The position numbers and the translations under genes are program-made. DNA of 45,901 nucleotides from NCBI GenBank assembly GCA_002746215.1, contig NVWI01000001.1, positions 570,376 to 616,276 on the forward strand, read 5' to 3'. Shown here piece after piece: positions 36,021-44,934 of the stretch. This DNA is from SAR86 cluster bacterium. Lineage in GTDB: Bacteria > Pseudomonadota > Gammaproteobacteria > Pseudomonadales > Pseudohongiellaceae. Under the pieces are notes generated by a model. The model saw only the letters and a program-made list of their open reading frames with translations, was not told the origin of the DNA and did no database searches. Positions within the stretch are counted from its first letter, which is position 1. Every line of letters starts with the position of its first letter.

Positions 36021-36704
36021 TTAACGACGCAAAAAACGCAACCAACGCCAAAAATTTAATAAGCCAGCCAGAGAACTGGCCAGGTAAGTAAAAGCACAGG
36101 CAAGTAGTATATGTCGAACAGAGCGCATATCTCTATCACTAATGTATTGACCCTGTTTAAGAATTGGTAAGGCGCGGCCAAAGCTGGCGTCAAATTCCAC
36201 GGGCAACGTGACCAGGTGAACAATGCTACTGATAGCGATGGTGATGATCATGAGTAAGATCAATAAAGGGAGCCAGCGAATGCCGCCAGGTATCATGCTC
36301 AGTAAAGGCATTGCCATTAGCGCAATGCCGCCGATTTTTTCGGTTTTTTGGGCGAAGCCCACCATACGGGTGCGGGCAATAAGCGGTTGGTAATTTTTAG
36401 CATGCTGTAAGGCATGCCCAAATTCGTGGGCAGCAACAGCAATGGCCGTCAGTGATTGACCATTAAGATTACTTTCACTTAAGCGAATAGTTTTAGTCAT
36501 GGGATCATAATGATCACCCACGTCGCTTGGCTCCAGCTTTAGATAATCAAGATTAAATTTCTTTCTCAGGTGTTTGACGAATTGCCCCCCTGTGCCTTGG
36601 ATATCGTTACGAGGAGTGCTGTATTTATTAAGTATATACTTGGCCCATTGTTGTGGGCCAAGTATTAGAAGTGCTAACAGAGCAATCAGGATTATAAAAA
36701 TCAT
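36021..36704 (-). CDS. Membrane zinc metallopeptidase (YugP-like, Zn_peptidase_2)
   Basis: 227 aa. An N-terminal helix (1-18) is followed by a soluble catalytic stretch with HEFGH (His93, Glu94, His97) in AVAAHEFGHALQHAKNY, and then three hydrophobic segments (about 118-170, 200-220). The upstream segment GDHYDPMTKTIRLSESNLNGQSL is typical of the family. A membrane protease or chaperone-like role is assumed; no substrate is known. It precedes the DUF4156 lipoprotein gene, and the two may be one transcription unit. Confidence 0.9.
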   Translation of the reverse strand: MIFIILIALLALLILGPQQWAKYILNKYSTPRNDIQGTGGQFVKHLRKKFNLDYLKLEPSDVGDHYDPMTKTIRLSESNLNGQSLTAIAVAAHEFGHALQHAKNYQPLIARTRMVGFAQKTEKIGGIALMAMPLLSMIPGGIRWLPLLILLMIITIAISSIVHLVTLPVEFDASFGRALPILKQGQYISDRDMRSVRHILLACAFTYLASSLAGLLNFWRWLRFLRR

Positions 36705-36805
36705 AAGGATAAAATATTATAGTAAAGCGGTGTGAGTAAATAGCAGTGAAATGAAATTCTGCGCTATCTATTATCAGCAGTAGTTGTCAGTTTATTGCTG
36801 ACGCT

Positions 36806-38263
36806 TTAGATTGCCGGAATCTCGGATAGTAGATATGCCCGTCTCTCTTCAAAGAAGTGCTGAAGGCTTCCCGCGCCACCGTCCAAACTCTGCTCGAAAG
36901 AAAGTGAACTATAGAGTTTGCGGGTGTCACGATTGACATCATCCGTAATCATCTCATGGATGTCAGTGGCGACAGGGCCTATGACATCCCAGTCCATCCA
37001 GTTTTCGGCAATGTCTCGCACATAGGCGAGGTAGCGCTCACGTAGTGCAGGTACAGCGAGTAATCTGGAGCGTAATGGTTTGGTGGCGTCATTCAGCCCT
37101 ACCAGTGGATCGAGCCGGAGATTATTACCTGATCGTCGGCCTCCTTCTGCACTCATGACTTCGTTGAAGTCGTGAGGCAACACATGGAAGCGTTCATCAG
37201 CATCGAGGAATATGTAATAGTCACTGGCGCGTGTCCAATAACCGTCTGAATTTGCCAGCGCGACATCCAGTGCCAGGAAACGCAGTACACCATCTATGTT
37301 GAGTATGGGATTCAGTGCAGCTTCAAGTTGATTCAGCGGTGTTTGATCGAGCACCCTGAACAGGTTAACCAGAGCCGCCCAGTTTGCCTGATTATCCCGG
37401 TTATCAATTTCATAAGTGTCACGATAGTCATCAATGTCGTCTCCCCAATATTCCATGCCTCCTCGGGCTCTTGGGCTGCCAGGGACCTTCCAGCGTACGC
37501 CGCCTTCCGCGCTGAAAAACTCTTCAACAAAGTCTCGGTTAAACTGTTGTTGATGGGGATATATTCCCCAGTTCTCGCCATTGATCACCAGCCGGAAAAG
37601 CCCCAGTTGTGGCGTTGGTAGGTAGTTATTGGCAATCGTTGAGAACAGAATAGTTCGAAGGAAGCTTGGATCATTATTACTGTTAAGTAGGTTCAGAGTC
37701 CTGTAGCCATAGAGATTCTGCTCTTCATGCAGCAGGTCAAATTTTAGACGCAGGGGCCTCTTCATGCCACTTGGTACCATGCTGTATGAGGAATTGCCGC
37801 GGAAACGAACGCCGACATCCTGGTAGGTTTCACCATCGACTATGGCTGTGACAGGGACTTGGACATCGGTGCCATGAAAGGCTTCTAGTTCCGCCTCCCA
37901 GTCGCCATTGTCAAACTGAAGGAAAACCGTACGAATGACAGAGGTATCGTAGAGAGGGAAATTCTGAAAATTTCCCACCTCTGACTGGCTAATTTGATCA
38001 CCTGGTGAGCCATTGCCGGTTCTGTTTCTCCAGCGTCTGCCAGAACGGCTTGATGCAGGTTGTCCGGCAAGATAATTACGGGCCTGTAATCTTTCGGCAG
38101 CATTAAGCACGCCGTTGTCATCATCATCGAAGCGATCAACTAACGCTACTTGGTCATCTGACCCGCCGCCAAAAAAACCACCAAACTGAGCCAGCGCTGG
38201 AAGTGTTGCCAGCAGCATAATGGTCAGAATCAAGAGATAGACAGGCTTAATATTAAATGACAT
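36806..38263 (-). CDS. Secreted CotH-family (kinase-like) protein with EF-hand
   Basis: 485 aa. Signal peptide 1-25 (cleavage near LPALAQ). A glycine-rich stretch then precedes a textbook EF-hand loop DDDDNGVLNAAE (46-57, Asp/Asp/Asn/Gly/Leu/Glu ligand pattern), followed by a low-complexity Ser/Arg/Gly region. The CotH domain spans about 115-470: VRFRGNSSYSM, KRPLRLKFD, LFRLVINGENWGIY, WKVPGSP and the metal-site-like LPHDFNEVM. Bacillus CotH is an atypical protein kinase; activity here is inferred only. Export suggests it acts in the periplasm or on the surface and may sense calcium. The start overlaps the VTC-domain gene by 11 bases; it is the last gene of a three-gene operon. Confidence 0.9.
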   Translation of the reverse strand: MSFNIKPVYLLILTIMLLATLPALAQFGGFFGGGSDDQVALVDRFDDDDNGVLNAAERLQARNYLAGQPASSRSGRRWRNRTGNGSPGDQISQSEVGNFQNFPLYDTSVIRTVFLQFDNGDWEAELEAFHGTDVQVPVTAIVDGETYQDVGVRFRGNSSYSMVPSGMKRPLRLKFDLLHEEQNLYGYRTLNLLNSNNDPSFLRTILFSTIANNYLPTPQLGLFRLVINGENWGIYPHQQQFNRDFVEEFFSAEGGVRWKVPGSPRARGGMEYWGDDIDDYRDTYEIDNRDNQANWAALVNLFRVLDQTPLNQLEAALNPILNIDGVLRFLALDVALANSDGYWTRASDYYIFLDADERFHVLPHDFNEVMSAEGGRRSGNNLRLDPLVGLNDATKPLRSRLLAVPALRERYLAYVRDIAENWMDWDVIGPVATDIHEMITDDVNRDTRKLYSSLSFEQSLDGGAGSLQHFFEERRAYLLSEIPAI

Positions 38264-39137
38264 GAGCTTCCTCTGAAGAGTGTTTACTCTGGTTTAAAAT
38301 ACGCCCAGTGTTGGTTAATTCGAGAGGCTTTTGCGGTTGCCTCGGTGTTGGAATGAGCTGCAGTTTGCGCATGGCTTTTAGAAAACGGTTATAGCGTTTC
38401 ACCTTACCCAACACTGCCATGCCAATACAATATTTTGAACAGGCAGACACCGGATGCTGGTGCAGCCCCCTTAATATTTTCTCTGCCAGGCCATTCCTGT
38501 TGGGTGACTTAGTCTCAATAATTACCAAATCCGGGTTGACCGAAAAAGTTTCATCCTCACAACTAAACTGTATTTGAGTATCTATTGTAATGCGTTCATG
38601 CCCCTCAATCGCAGCCAGGGTGCTGCGGTAATAACTGACCTTTATTGAAGGCAGCAATTCAAAGCTGAACTTGCGCCCGTAAATAGCATAATAGGCCTTT
38701 GCAATGAATTCTCTCGAGCTGTCATCCAGCATGCCGAAGTATTCCGGGCTACAAGGAACTCTCTGTTTGATTGTTCTACCCCTAGGCCCCTTGAGTTTGA
38801 TCTCAACAAAACAGGTGTTGCTGTCTGTATAGAGGCGGGTTCTTACCTTGAAGCGAACCCGTCTATCCTGTTGGTGTTGTTGGTAACATTTAAAATCAGC
38901 ATCATCAAAATAGCAGTTGTCGTAACGAAAAGAGCGATTACCATCAATGTCGAGAATGTCAAAGTGAGGGGACCAATGTTCCAGTGCCTTGTCCAGCACT
39001 TTATTGTTGACAACATATTTCTGATCCATACGTTCAAGTAGTTCTGCCCTGGCATCAAGTTCAGATAGAGAAATAGCAGAAAAACCCTCCAGTTGAGGTT
39101 TTGCGTGCGGCCTGTTTAAGCCTGGCCTGTGACTCAT
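38253..39137 (-). CDS. VTC-domain (polyphosphate polymerase-like) protein
   Basis: 294 aa, soluble. It matches the VTC/CYTH-like tunnel fold: ERMDQKYVVN near the start, FRYDNCYFDDADFKCYQQHQ, RRVRFKVRTRLY, FVEIKLKGPRGRTIKQR and late PDLVIIETKS. The Lys/Arg/Glu pattern fits residues that line the tunnel and bind phosphate and metal in the yeast VTC4 enzyme, which makes polyphosphate from ATP. Whether this bacterial member makes polyphosphate is not known. It overlaps the upstream DUF4956 gene by 4 bases and the downstream CotH gene by 11. Its last 40 residues are basic and polar. Confidence 0.88.
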   Translation of the reverse strand: MSHRPGLNRPHAKPQLEGFSAISLSELDARAELLERMDQKYVVNNKVLDKALEHWSPHFDILDIDGNRSFRYDNCYFDDADFKCYQQHQQDRRVRFKVRTRLYTDSNTCFVEIKLKGPRGRTIKQRVPCSPEYFGMLDDSSREFIAKAYYAIYGRKFSFELLPSIKVSYYRSTLAAIEGHERITIDTQIQFSCEDETFSVNPDLVIIETKSPNRNGLAEKILRGLHQHPVSACSKYCIGMAVLGKVKRYNRFLKAMRKLQLIPTPRQPQKPLELTNTGRILNQSKHSSEEAHVI

Positions 39138-39697
39138 TCAACTTTCCTGTAAAAGACTTTGATTCTCGCCATGTCGTTAATGTAGTCGAGAGTGGTGATC
39201 TGAAAATACATGACATCTACACCCAGTCTGCTGGAAAGTTCAACACGCATCTGCTCAGGGTTAGATAGCGCTTCGGGGTCAATCCGGTCAAGTGTTACCT
39301 TAATAGCATAGACGGACTTGAGCATTTTTGGATGGTCAATCAGATAGGCGCCAAGTAGCACGAATAGTAAAATCAGTATTACAAGCGGAAGCGTTGTGCC
39401 CTGAACCGAGCAGATAAGGGCAATTGAAACACTGCCGAAAAAGTAGGTAATTTCCGTTTTGGTGATTTGTTCAGAGCGCAGGGTGAACAATGCAAAAATG
39501 GCAAAGAGTCCGAATCCAGCAGCAATGCTGAATTCGACACTGGATAAAATCGTTAACACAGCAAAGGTGAAAATATTGAACATTGCTGCAGTAATCACCA
39601 GTTCCTTGTCTTTGTAACGTTGGTAATAGAGGCCAAAAACAAGAAATGACATGGCTGCAATATCAATGCAGAAGCGCAGTAATAATTCGATTAGCAT
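39134..39697 (-). CDS. DUF4956 membrane protein
   Basis: 187 aa. About four hydrophobic helices (residues 5-22, 32-50, 55-72, 85-118) are followed by a cytoplasmic C-terminal domain of about 65 residues (KVTLDRIDPEALSNPEQMRVEL...). The FALFTLRSEQITKTEITYFF loop between helices is a DUF4956 hallmark. The family is frequently found beside VTC-domain and CotH genes. First gene of the operon, overlapping the next by ATGA. A role as membrane anchor or channel for the polymer-making partner is inference. Confidence 0.85.
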   Translation of the reverse strand: MLIELLLRFCIDIAAMSFLVFGLYYQRYKDKELVITAAMFNIFTFAVLTILSSVEFSIAAGFGLFAIFALFTLRSEQITKTEITYFFGSVSIALICSVQGTTLPLVILILLFVLLGAYLIDHPKMLKSVYAIKVTLDRIDPEALSNPEQMRVELSSRLGVDVMYFQITTLDYINDMARIKVFYRKVE

Positions 39698-39963
39698 TTA
39701 AGGGTGTTCTCCCGAATTTCAGTATGCTACAACTTAGTATAAGCTGTCTGCTATACCAAGGCTGGCTACGATCTATTATAACGTTCTGATATGGAAAAGG
39801 TTTACCCATGGGATTAAAGGCGGTATTCAGCCTTAGCCGTACATTGGTAATTTCGAGGGAGCAGGTGCCAGAGTCGTGACTCTGACACCTAATTTTACTG
39901 ACACCTAATTTTAGATAGGGTTAAACGTTAAAAAGCCAAGCTGGTTACAGCTTATACTTATAG
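39698..39963. other. Intergenic region upstream of the DUF4956 operon and after ahcY
   Basis: 266 bases without a gene. It must hold the promoter of the DUF4956-VTC-CotH operon near 39700-39790; no certain -35/-10 is seen. The right half holds the repeat block at 39863-39913. Confidence 0.4.
39863..39913. repeat. GGTGTCAGAGT-family hairpin plus exact 16-bp tandem duplicate
   Basis: AGGTGCCAGAGT and ACTCTGACACCT form a 12-bp hairpin with one mismatch (39863-39890). CTGACACCTAATTTTA occurs twice in direct tandem at 39882-39897 and 39898-39913. The block lies downstream of ahcY. Confidence 0.75.
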
Positions 39964-41367
39964 CTAGTATTTATAGCTATCCGTCTTGAATGGTCCTTCA
40001 ACAGGCAGGCCCAAATAGTCTGATTGTTCCTGTGTCATGCGGGTAATGACTCCACCGAAGCCTCTAACCATACAAGCAGCGACTTCTTCGTCCAGGTGTT
40101 TAGGTAGCACTTCTACCGTCAAGCTGGTTTTCTGAGTCGCAGTATCCTGGTCAGCATATTTACGTTCCCACAAGTGCATCTGGGCTAGAACTTGGTTAGC
40201 AAATGAGCCGTCCATGATGCGAGAAGGGTGACCAGTGGCATTGCCCAGATTGATTAAGCGGCCTTCAGAAAGTAGCAGTAAATAATCTTCGTTACCGTCA
40301 CTGTCAGTGCCGCGAATAACACGGTGTACCTGTGGTTTTACTTCTTCAAATTGCCAGTTCTTGCGCATAAAAGGCGTGTTAATTTCATTGTCAAAATGAC
40401 CAATATTGCAAACTACGGCACCAGTTTTTAAGCTGGAGAGCATATTGGCATCACAGACGTCGAGGTTGCCTGTGGTGGTGACTACCAGGTCTGTGTTTTG
40501 CATGAGTTGCTCGTTAATGCAATCGGCCTGGCCAGTGTTAATTCCATTTTTGTAAGGGGACACAACCTCAAAACCATCCATGCAGGCTTGCATGGCACAG
40601 ATAGGGTCAATTTCAGTAATTTTTACGATCATGCCTTCCTGGTTCAAACTTTGAGCCGAACCTTTACCAACATCACCGTAACCGATAACCAGGGCTTTTT
40701 TTCCGGCCAGTAACATGTCAGTTCCGCGTTTGATGCCATCATTTAAGCTGTGGCGGCAGCCGTATTTATTATCATTTTTAGATTTGGTGACAGAGTCATT
40801 CACGTTGATAGCCGGAACTTTTAAAGTGCCTTGTTCCAGCATTTCGTAGAGTCTGTGCACGCCTGTTGTAGTTTCTTCAGTAACCCCATGAATATGCTCC
40901 AGCAGCTGTGGGAATTTGTCGTGCACCATGGAGGTAAGATCACCACCGTCATCCAGCAACATATTGACTTCCCAGGGTTCTCCATCTTTTAAGATAGTTT
41001 GTTCTATACACCATTCGGACTCGTCTTCGCTTTGGCCTTTCCAGGCATAAACTGCAACACCTGCCGCTGCCATTGCTGCCGCTGCATGATCTTGCGTAGA
41101 AAAAATATTACAGGAGGACCAACGAACTTCTGCGCCCAGCACTTGTAGGGTTTCTATTAAAACAGCGGTCTGAATGGTCATATGAATACAGCCAATGATT
41201 TTGGCACCAGCCAGGGGTTGCTCTTTCGCGTATTTTGAACGCAGTGTCATCAATGCCGGCATTTCAGCTTCGGCCAGTGTAATTTCCTTGCGACCAAAAT
41301 CGGCCAGGCTGATATCAGCAACTTTATAATCATCTGAATTGGCTGATTGAGTATTTGGATTGTTCAT
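39964..41367 (-). CDS. ahcY: S-adenosylhomocysteine hydrolase
   Basis: 467 aa. It hydrolyses S-adenosylhomocysteine to adenosine and homocysteine using bound NAD. Landmarks: [61 protein letters not shown] with the catalytic Lys, and the NAD site [12 protein letters not shown]; the C-terminus ends in the usual KxDxYKY (KTDSYKY). It contains the insertion common in bacterial enzymes. It lies downstream of metK on the same strand, so the pair covers both sides of the methyl cycle. No SAH riboswitch was found in the 134-base leader, which instead holds two repeat hairpins. Confidence 0.97.
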   Translation of the reverse strand: MNNPNTQSANSDDYKVADISLADFGRKEITLAEAEMPALMTLRSKYAKEQPLAGAKIIGCIHMTIQTAVLIETLQVLGAEVRWSSCNIFSTQDHAAAAMAAAGVAVYAWKGQSEDESEWCIEQTILKDGEPWEVNMLLDDGGDLTSMVHDKFPQLLEHIHGVTEETTTGVHRLYEMLEQGTLKVPAINVNDSVTKSKNDNKYGCRHSLNDGIKRGTDMLLAGKKALVIGYGDVGKGSAQSLNQEGMIVKITEIDPICAMQACMDGFEVVSPYKNGINTGQADCINEQLMQNTDLVVTTTGNLDVCDANMLSSLKTGAVVCNIGHFDNEINTPFMRKNWQFEEVKPQVHRVIRGTDSDGNEDYLLLLSEGRLINLGNATGHPSRIMDGSFANQVLAQMHLWERKYADQDTATQKTSLTVEVLPKHLDEEVAACMVRGFGGVITRMTQEQSDYLGLPVEGPFKTDSYKY

Positions 41368-41390
41368 CGTGTGGTGATCCTTAGAAAATT

Positions 41391-41433
41391 AGTGTCAGAG
41401 TAAAATAGCTTTAACTGTTTTTACTCTGACACT
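41391..41433. repeat. 15-bp inverted repeat in the metK-ahcY spacer
   Basis: AGTGTCAGAGTAAAA (41391-41405) is the exact reverse complement of the end of 41418-41433, with a 13-base loop. As RNA from the minus strand it would be a strong hairpin between metK and ahcY; the T-run on the arm could give partial termination. Same motif family as at 24486 and 27173. Confidence 0.85.
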
Positions 41434-41459
41434 GGTAAAAATAGTATTGGTTTATTACA

Positions 41460-41491
41460 GGGTCAGAGCTCAATAAATTGAGATCTGACCC
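41460..41491. repeat. Second inverted repeat in the metK-ahcY spacer
   Basis: GGGTCAGAGCTCAA and TTGAGATCTGACCC form an imperfect hairpin around a 4-base loop. It begins 10 bases after the metK stop on the minus strand, so it may also act as a metK mRNA 3' hairpin. The GGGTCAGA end is a variant of the GGTGTCAGAGT motif. Confidence 0.75.
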
Positions 41492-41501
41492 GTGGCCTGT
41501 T

Positions 41502-42662
41502 TCACAGGCCTGCGTCGGCTTTTAAAGCTTCAGCTTTATCAGTATTTTCCCAAGAGAATTCTTCCCGACCAAAATGGCCGTAGGCAGCAGTGTTTTGATA
41601 AATCGGCCGTAGTAAATCCAGCATCTCTGTCAGTCCACCTGGGCGCAGTTCGAAATGTTCACGCACTAATCTGGTAATCGCCAGGTCGTCAATTTTCCCG
41701 GTTCCGAAAGTCTCTATTAAGACTGAAGTTGGATCGGCAACACCAATGGCATAAGAGAGCTGGATTTCGCATTTATCAGCGATACCTGCGGCAACAATAT
41801 TTTTCGCAATATAACGCGCCAGGTATGCAGCTGAACGATCAACTTTTGAAGGATCTTTACCAGAGAAAGCACCACCACCATGACGCGCCATACCGCCATA
41901 AGTATCGACAATAATTTTACGCCCAGTCAAACCGCAATCGCCATGTGGGCCGCCGATGACAAAACGACCCGTTGGGTTGATATGATACTTGGTGTCTGCA
42001 TCCAGCCATTCTGCTGGTAAAACTGGTTTAATAATTTCTTCCATCACCCCTTCGAGCAAGTCTGCATTTGAAACATCTTCATCATGTTGAGTAGATAGCA
42101 CGACAGCATCGATAGATTGTGGCTGGCCATCAATGTAACGAAAGGTGATCTGACTTTTTGCATCGGGCCTTAAGAAAGGCAGGCCGCCATTTTTGCGAAC
42201 TTCAGCCTGACGTTTAACCAATAAATGAGAATAAATAATTGGTGCGGGCATCAGTACGTCAGTTTCACGGCAGGCATAGCCGAACATTAACCCCTGGTCA
42301 CCGGCGCCTTGTTCCTTCGGATCCCCTCGATCAACGCCCTGATTAATATCACTGGATTGCTCACCAATAGCGTTTAAGACAGCACAGCTTTTGTAATCAA
42401 AGCCCATAGCGGAATCGTCGTAACCAATTTTTTTGATGACACCGCGGACAACTCTTTCAACATCAAGATTGACATCTTTGTGCATTTTCACTTCACCGGC
42501 GACCAGAGCAAGCCCGGTTTTCACTAGTGTTTCAACGGCCACCCTGGCATTGGGATCTTGCGCAATAATGGCGTCCAGAATGGCATCTGAAATTTGGTCA
42601 GAAATTTTATCAGGATGGCCTTCAGATACAGATTCTGACGTAAATAGCGCTGCTTCAGTCAT
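41502..42662 (-). CDS. metK: S-adenosylmethionine synthetase
   Basis: 386 aa. It makes S-adenosylmethionine from methionine and ATP. Key segments: [25 protein letters not shown] (ATP site), [11 protein letters not shown] (the methionine/flexible-loop region), and [24 protein letters not shown] with [19 protein letters not shown] (triphosphate and metal site). Full length. It is divergent from transketolase across a 235-base spacer and upstream of ahcY. No SAM riboswitch is recognised upstream. Confidence 0.98.
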   Translation of the reverse strand: MTEAALFTSESVSEGHPDKISDQISDAILDAIIAQDPNARVAVETLVKTGLALVAGEVKMHKDVNLDVERVVRGVIKKIGYDDSAMGFDYKSCAVLNAIGEQSSDINQGVDRGDPKEQGAGDQGLMFGYACRETDVLMPAPIIYSHLLVKRQAEVRKNGGLPFLRPDAKSQITFRYIDGQPQSIDAVVLSTQHDEDVSNADLLEGVMEEIIKPVLPAEWLDADTKYHINPTGRFVIGGPHGDCGLTGRKIIVDTYGGMARHGGGAFSGKDPSKVDRSAAYLARYIAKNIVAAGIADKCEIQLSYAIGVADPTSVLIETFGTGKIDDLAITRLVREHFELRPGGLTEMLDLLRPIYQNTAAYGHFGREEFSWENTDKAEALKADAGL

Positions 42663-42897
42663 AAAATTCTCTTTGCTATGGGGCAGTAAAATAGTAGGTA
42701 ATTTTTGAGGCTGCGAAATGTACCATTACTGGGTTCTTTTCGCAATTTTTATACAAAATATCAAGGTATTAGAGACTGTTTTGGCGCTGATATTTCTGGC
42801 ATATTTTGATTGGCTGAGAGAGAATAGCGGCTCTTAAAATTCCAGCAATTAAGTCTAGTTGTTAGTGTCAAAATTAGTGCCAAAATCAGGAGTACCC

Positions 42898-44934
42898 ATG
42901 GGGAAAAATACCGAAGACAATAACGGTATCGATCGACAAGCTTCACGTAAAGCATCAAGAACAGATTGTGCTAATGCAATAAGAGCATTAAGCATGGATG
43001 CAGTCCAAAAAGCTAAATCAGGTCATCCTGGTGCGCCAATGGGAATGGCTGATATTGCGGAAGTCCTCTGGCATGACTACTTAAATCATAATCCTTTAAA
43101 CCCTGACTGGGTTAACCGTGATCGTTTTGTTTTGTCTAATGGTCATGGCTCTATGTTGGTTTATTCCTTGTTGCATTTAACCGGTTATGAATTGACGATT
43201 GACGATTTGAAAAATTTTCGACAACTACATTCGAAGACGCCTGGGCATCCTGAGTATGGGTATACGCCTGGTGTAGAAACAACGACCGGGCCGCTAGGGC
43301 AAGGCTTAGCCAACGGTGTAGGCATGGCAATTGCCGAGCGTACACTGGCCGCTCAGTTTAATCGTGATGCCATGAGTATTGTCGATCATTACACGTATGT
43401 CTTTGCTGGAGACGGCTGTTTTATGGAGGGTGTTTCTCACGAAGTTTGCTCTCTGGCAGGGACTTTAGGTTTGGGTAAACTTATTGTTTTCTATGATGAT
43501 AATGGTATTTCAATTGATGGCGCTGTAGAGGAATGGTTCGCTGATGATACCGACTTACGCTTTCAATCCTATAACTGGCAAGTTCTAACAGCAGATGGAC
43601 ATAATCCGGATGAAATTGCTGCGGCTATTGAATCTGCACAGAAAAACACCGAGCAGCCAACATTGATAATGTGCAAAACTGTTATTGGTAAAGGCTCACC
43701 CAACAAGCAGGGCAAAGAAAGCTCGCACGGAGCGCCTCTTGGAGAAGAGGAAATAGTTGCTACGCGTGCAGCACTGGGCTGGGTGCATCCACCTTTCGAC
43801 ATTCCGGATGATATTTATCAAACCTGGAATGCTCACGATTCAGGGCGCAAAAATGAAGCGGCCTGGCAGTCGTTGTTTATGCAATATGAACAGGAATACC
43901 CTGCATTAGCGATGGAGTTTATGCGTCGGGTAGGTGGTCAGTTACACGATGATTTCACCGAGCAGGCTGATAGTTTTATTCAGGCAAGTGTGGATAAGGC
44001 TGAATCTATTGCTTCCCGTAAGGCTTCGCAAAATGCTATTGCAGCTTTTGGGGAAATTTTGCCGGAATTGATCGGTGGCTCAGCGGATCTAACCGGCTCT
44101 AATTTAACCTCCTGGTCTGGCAGTAAGGCCATCTCAAAAGACCTTGATGGTAACTATATTTATTATGGTGTGCGCGAATTTGGCATGTTCGCGATTAATA
44201 ATGGCATCGCCTTACATGGCGGCTTTATTCCCTATGGTGCGACCTTCCTGATTTTCATGGAATACGCCAGAAATGCTGTGCGTATGGCTGCCCTCATGAA
44301 GCAACAAAGCATTATGGTTTTCACGCATGATTCTATTGGTCAGGGTGAAGATGGCCCAACCCATCAGGCTATTGAGCAAGTCAGTAGCTTGCGCTTAACG
44401 CCAAATATGTCGGTGTGGCGTCCTGCGGATGCCGTGGAAACGGCGGTTGCCTGGAAGGCCGCGATTCTGAAAAAAGATGGGCCTACGTCATTGATATTAT
44501 CACGGCAGGGTTTGCCTCATCTTGCCAGAACTCAGGCGCAAGTTAATGCTATTGCCAAAGGTGCTTATATACTCTGTGATTGCGAAAGTGATCCTGATGT
44601 CATTGTCATCGCGACAGGTTCAGAAGTATCAGTGAGTCTTGTTGCCGTTCAACAGGCCATGGAGAAGGGCTTAAAAGTGCGTTTGGTAAGTATGCCTTCA
44701 ACTGACTTGTTTGATGCTCAAGATGATGACTATAAAGAATCAGTATTACCTGCTGCCGTACGCAAACGTCTGGCGGTTGAAGCAGCACAACAGGACTACT
44801 GGTATAAATACGTTGGCCTTGATGGTGTAGTAATTGGCATGAGCACTTTTGGAGAGTCTGCGCCTGGCCCTGTAGTCCTGGAGCATTTTGGATTCACAGC
44901 CGAGAATATTCAGAGAGCGATTGAAAGTCTGTGA
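42898..44934 (+). CDS. tkt: Transketolase
   Basis: About 678 aa from the ATG at 42898, which has CAGGAG upstream; a TTG 13 codons earlier (42859) is less likely. ThDP enzyme of the pentose phosphate pathway: [28 protein letters not shown], the ThDP motif [18 protein letters not shown] with NGISIDG, the pyrimidine domain with [19 protein letters not shown], and the [14 protein letters not shown] loop. It transfers two-carbon units between sugar phosphates and produces or uses erythrose-4-phosphate, the substrate of the dehydrogenase whose gene overlaps its end by 4 bases (GTGA). Confidence 0.97.
   Translation: MGKNTEDNNGIDRQASRKASRTDCANAIRALSMDAVQKAKSGHPGAPMGMADIAEVLWHDYLNHNPLNPDWVNRDRFVLSNGHGSMLVYSLLHLTGYELTIDDLKNFRQLHSKTPGHPEYGYTPGVETTTGPLGQGLANGVGMAIAERTLAAQFNRDAMSIVDHYTYVFAGDGCFMEGVSHEVCSLAGTLGLGKLIVFYDDNGISIDGAVEEWFADDTDLRFQSYNWQVLTADGHNPDEIAAAIESAQKNTEQPTLIMCKTVIGKGSPNKQGKESSHGAPLGEEEIVATRAALGWVHPPFDIPDDIYQTWNAHDSGRKNEAAWQSLFMQYEQEYPALAMEFMRRVGGQLHDDFTEQADSFIQASVDKAESIASRKASQNAIAAFGEILPELIGGSADLTGSNLTSWSGSKAISKDLDGNYIYYGVREFGMFAINNGIALHGGFIPYGATFLIFMEYARNAVRMAALMKQQSIMVFTHDSIGQGEDGPTHQAIEQVSSLRLTPNMSVWRPADAVETAVAWKAAILKKDGPTSLILSRQGLPHLARTQAQVNAIAKGAYILCDCESDPDVIVIATGSEVSVSLVAVQQAMEKGLKVRLVSMPSTDLFDAQDDDYKESVLPAAVRKRLAVEAAQQDYWYKYVGLDGVVIGMSTFGESAPGPVVLEHFGFTAENIQRAIESL

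Noticed and set aside
41368-41501. Possible SAH riboswitch upstream of ahcY
   Set aside because: The spacer is occupied by two inverted repeats, and the conserved SAH aptamer core was not recognisable on the minus strand.
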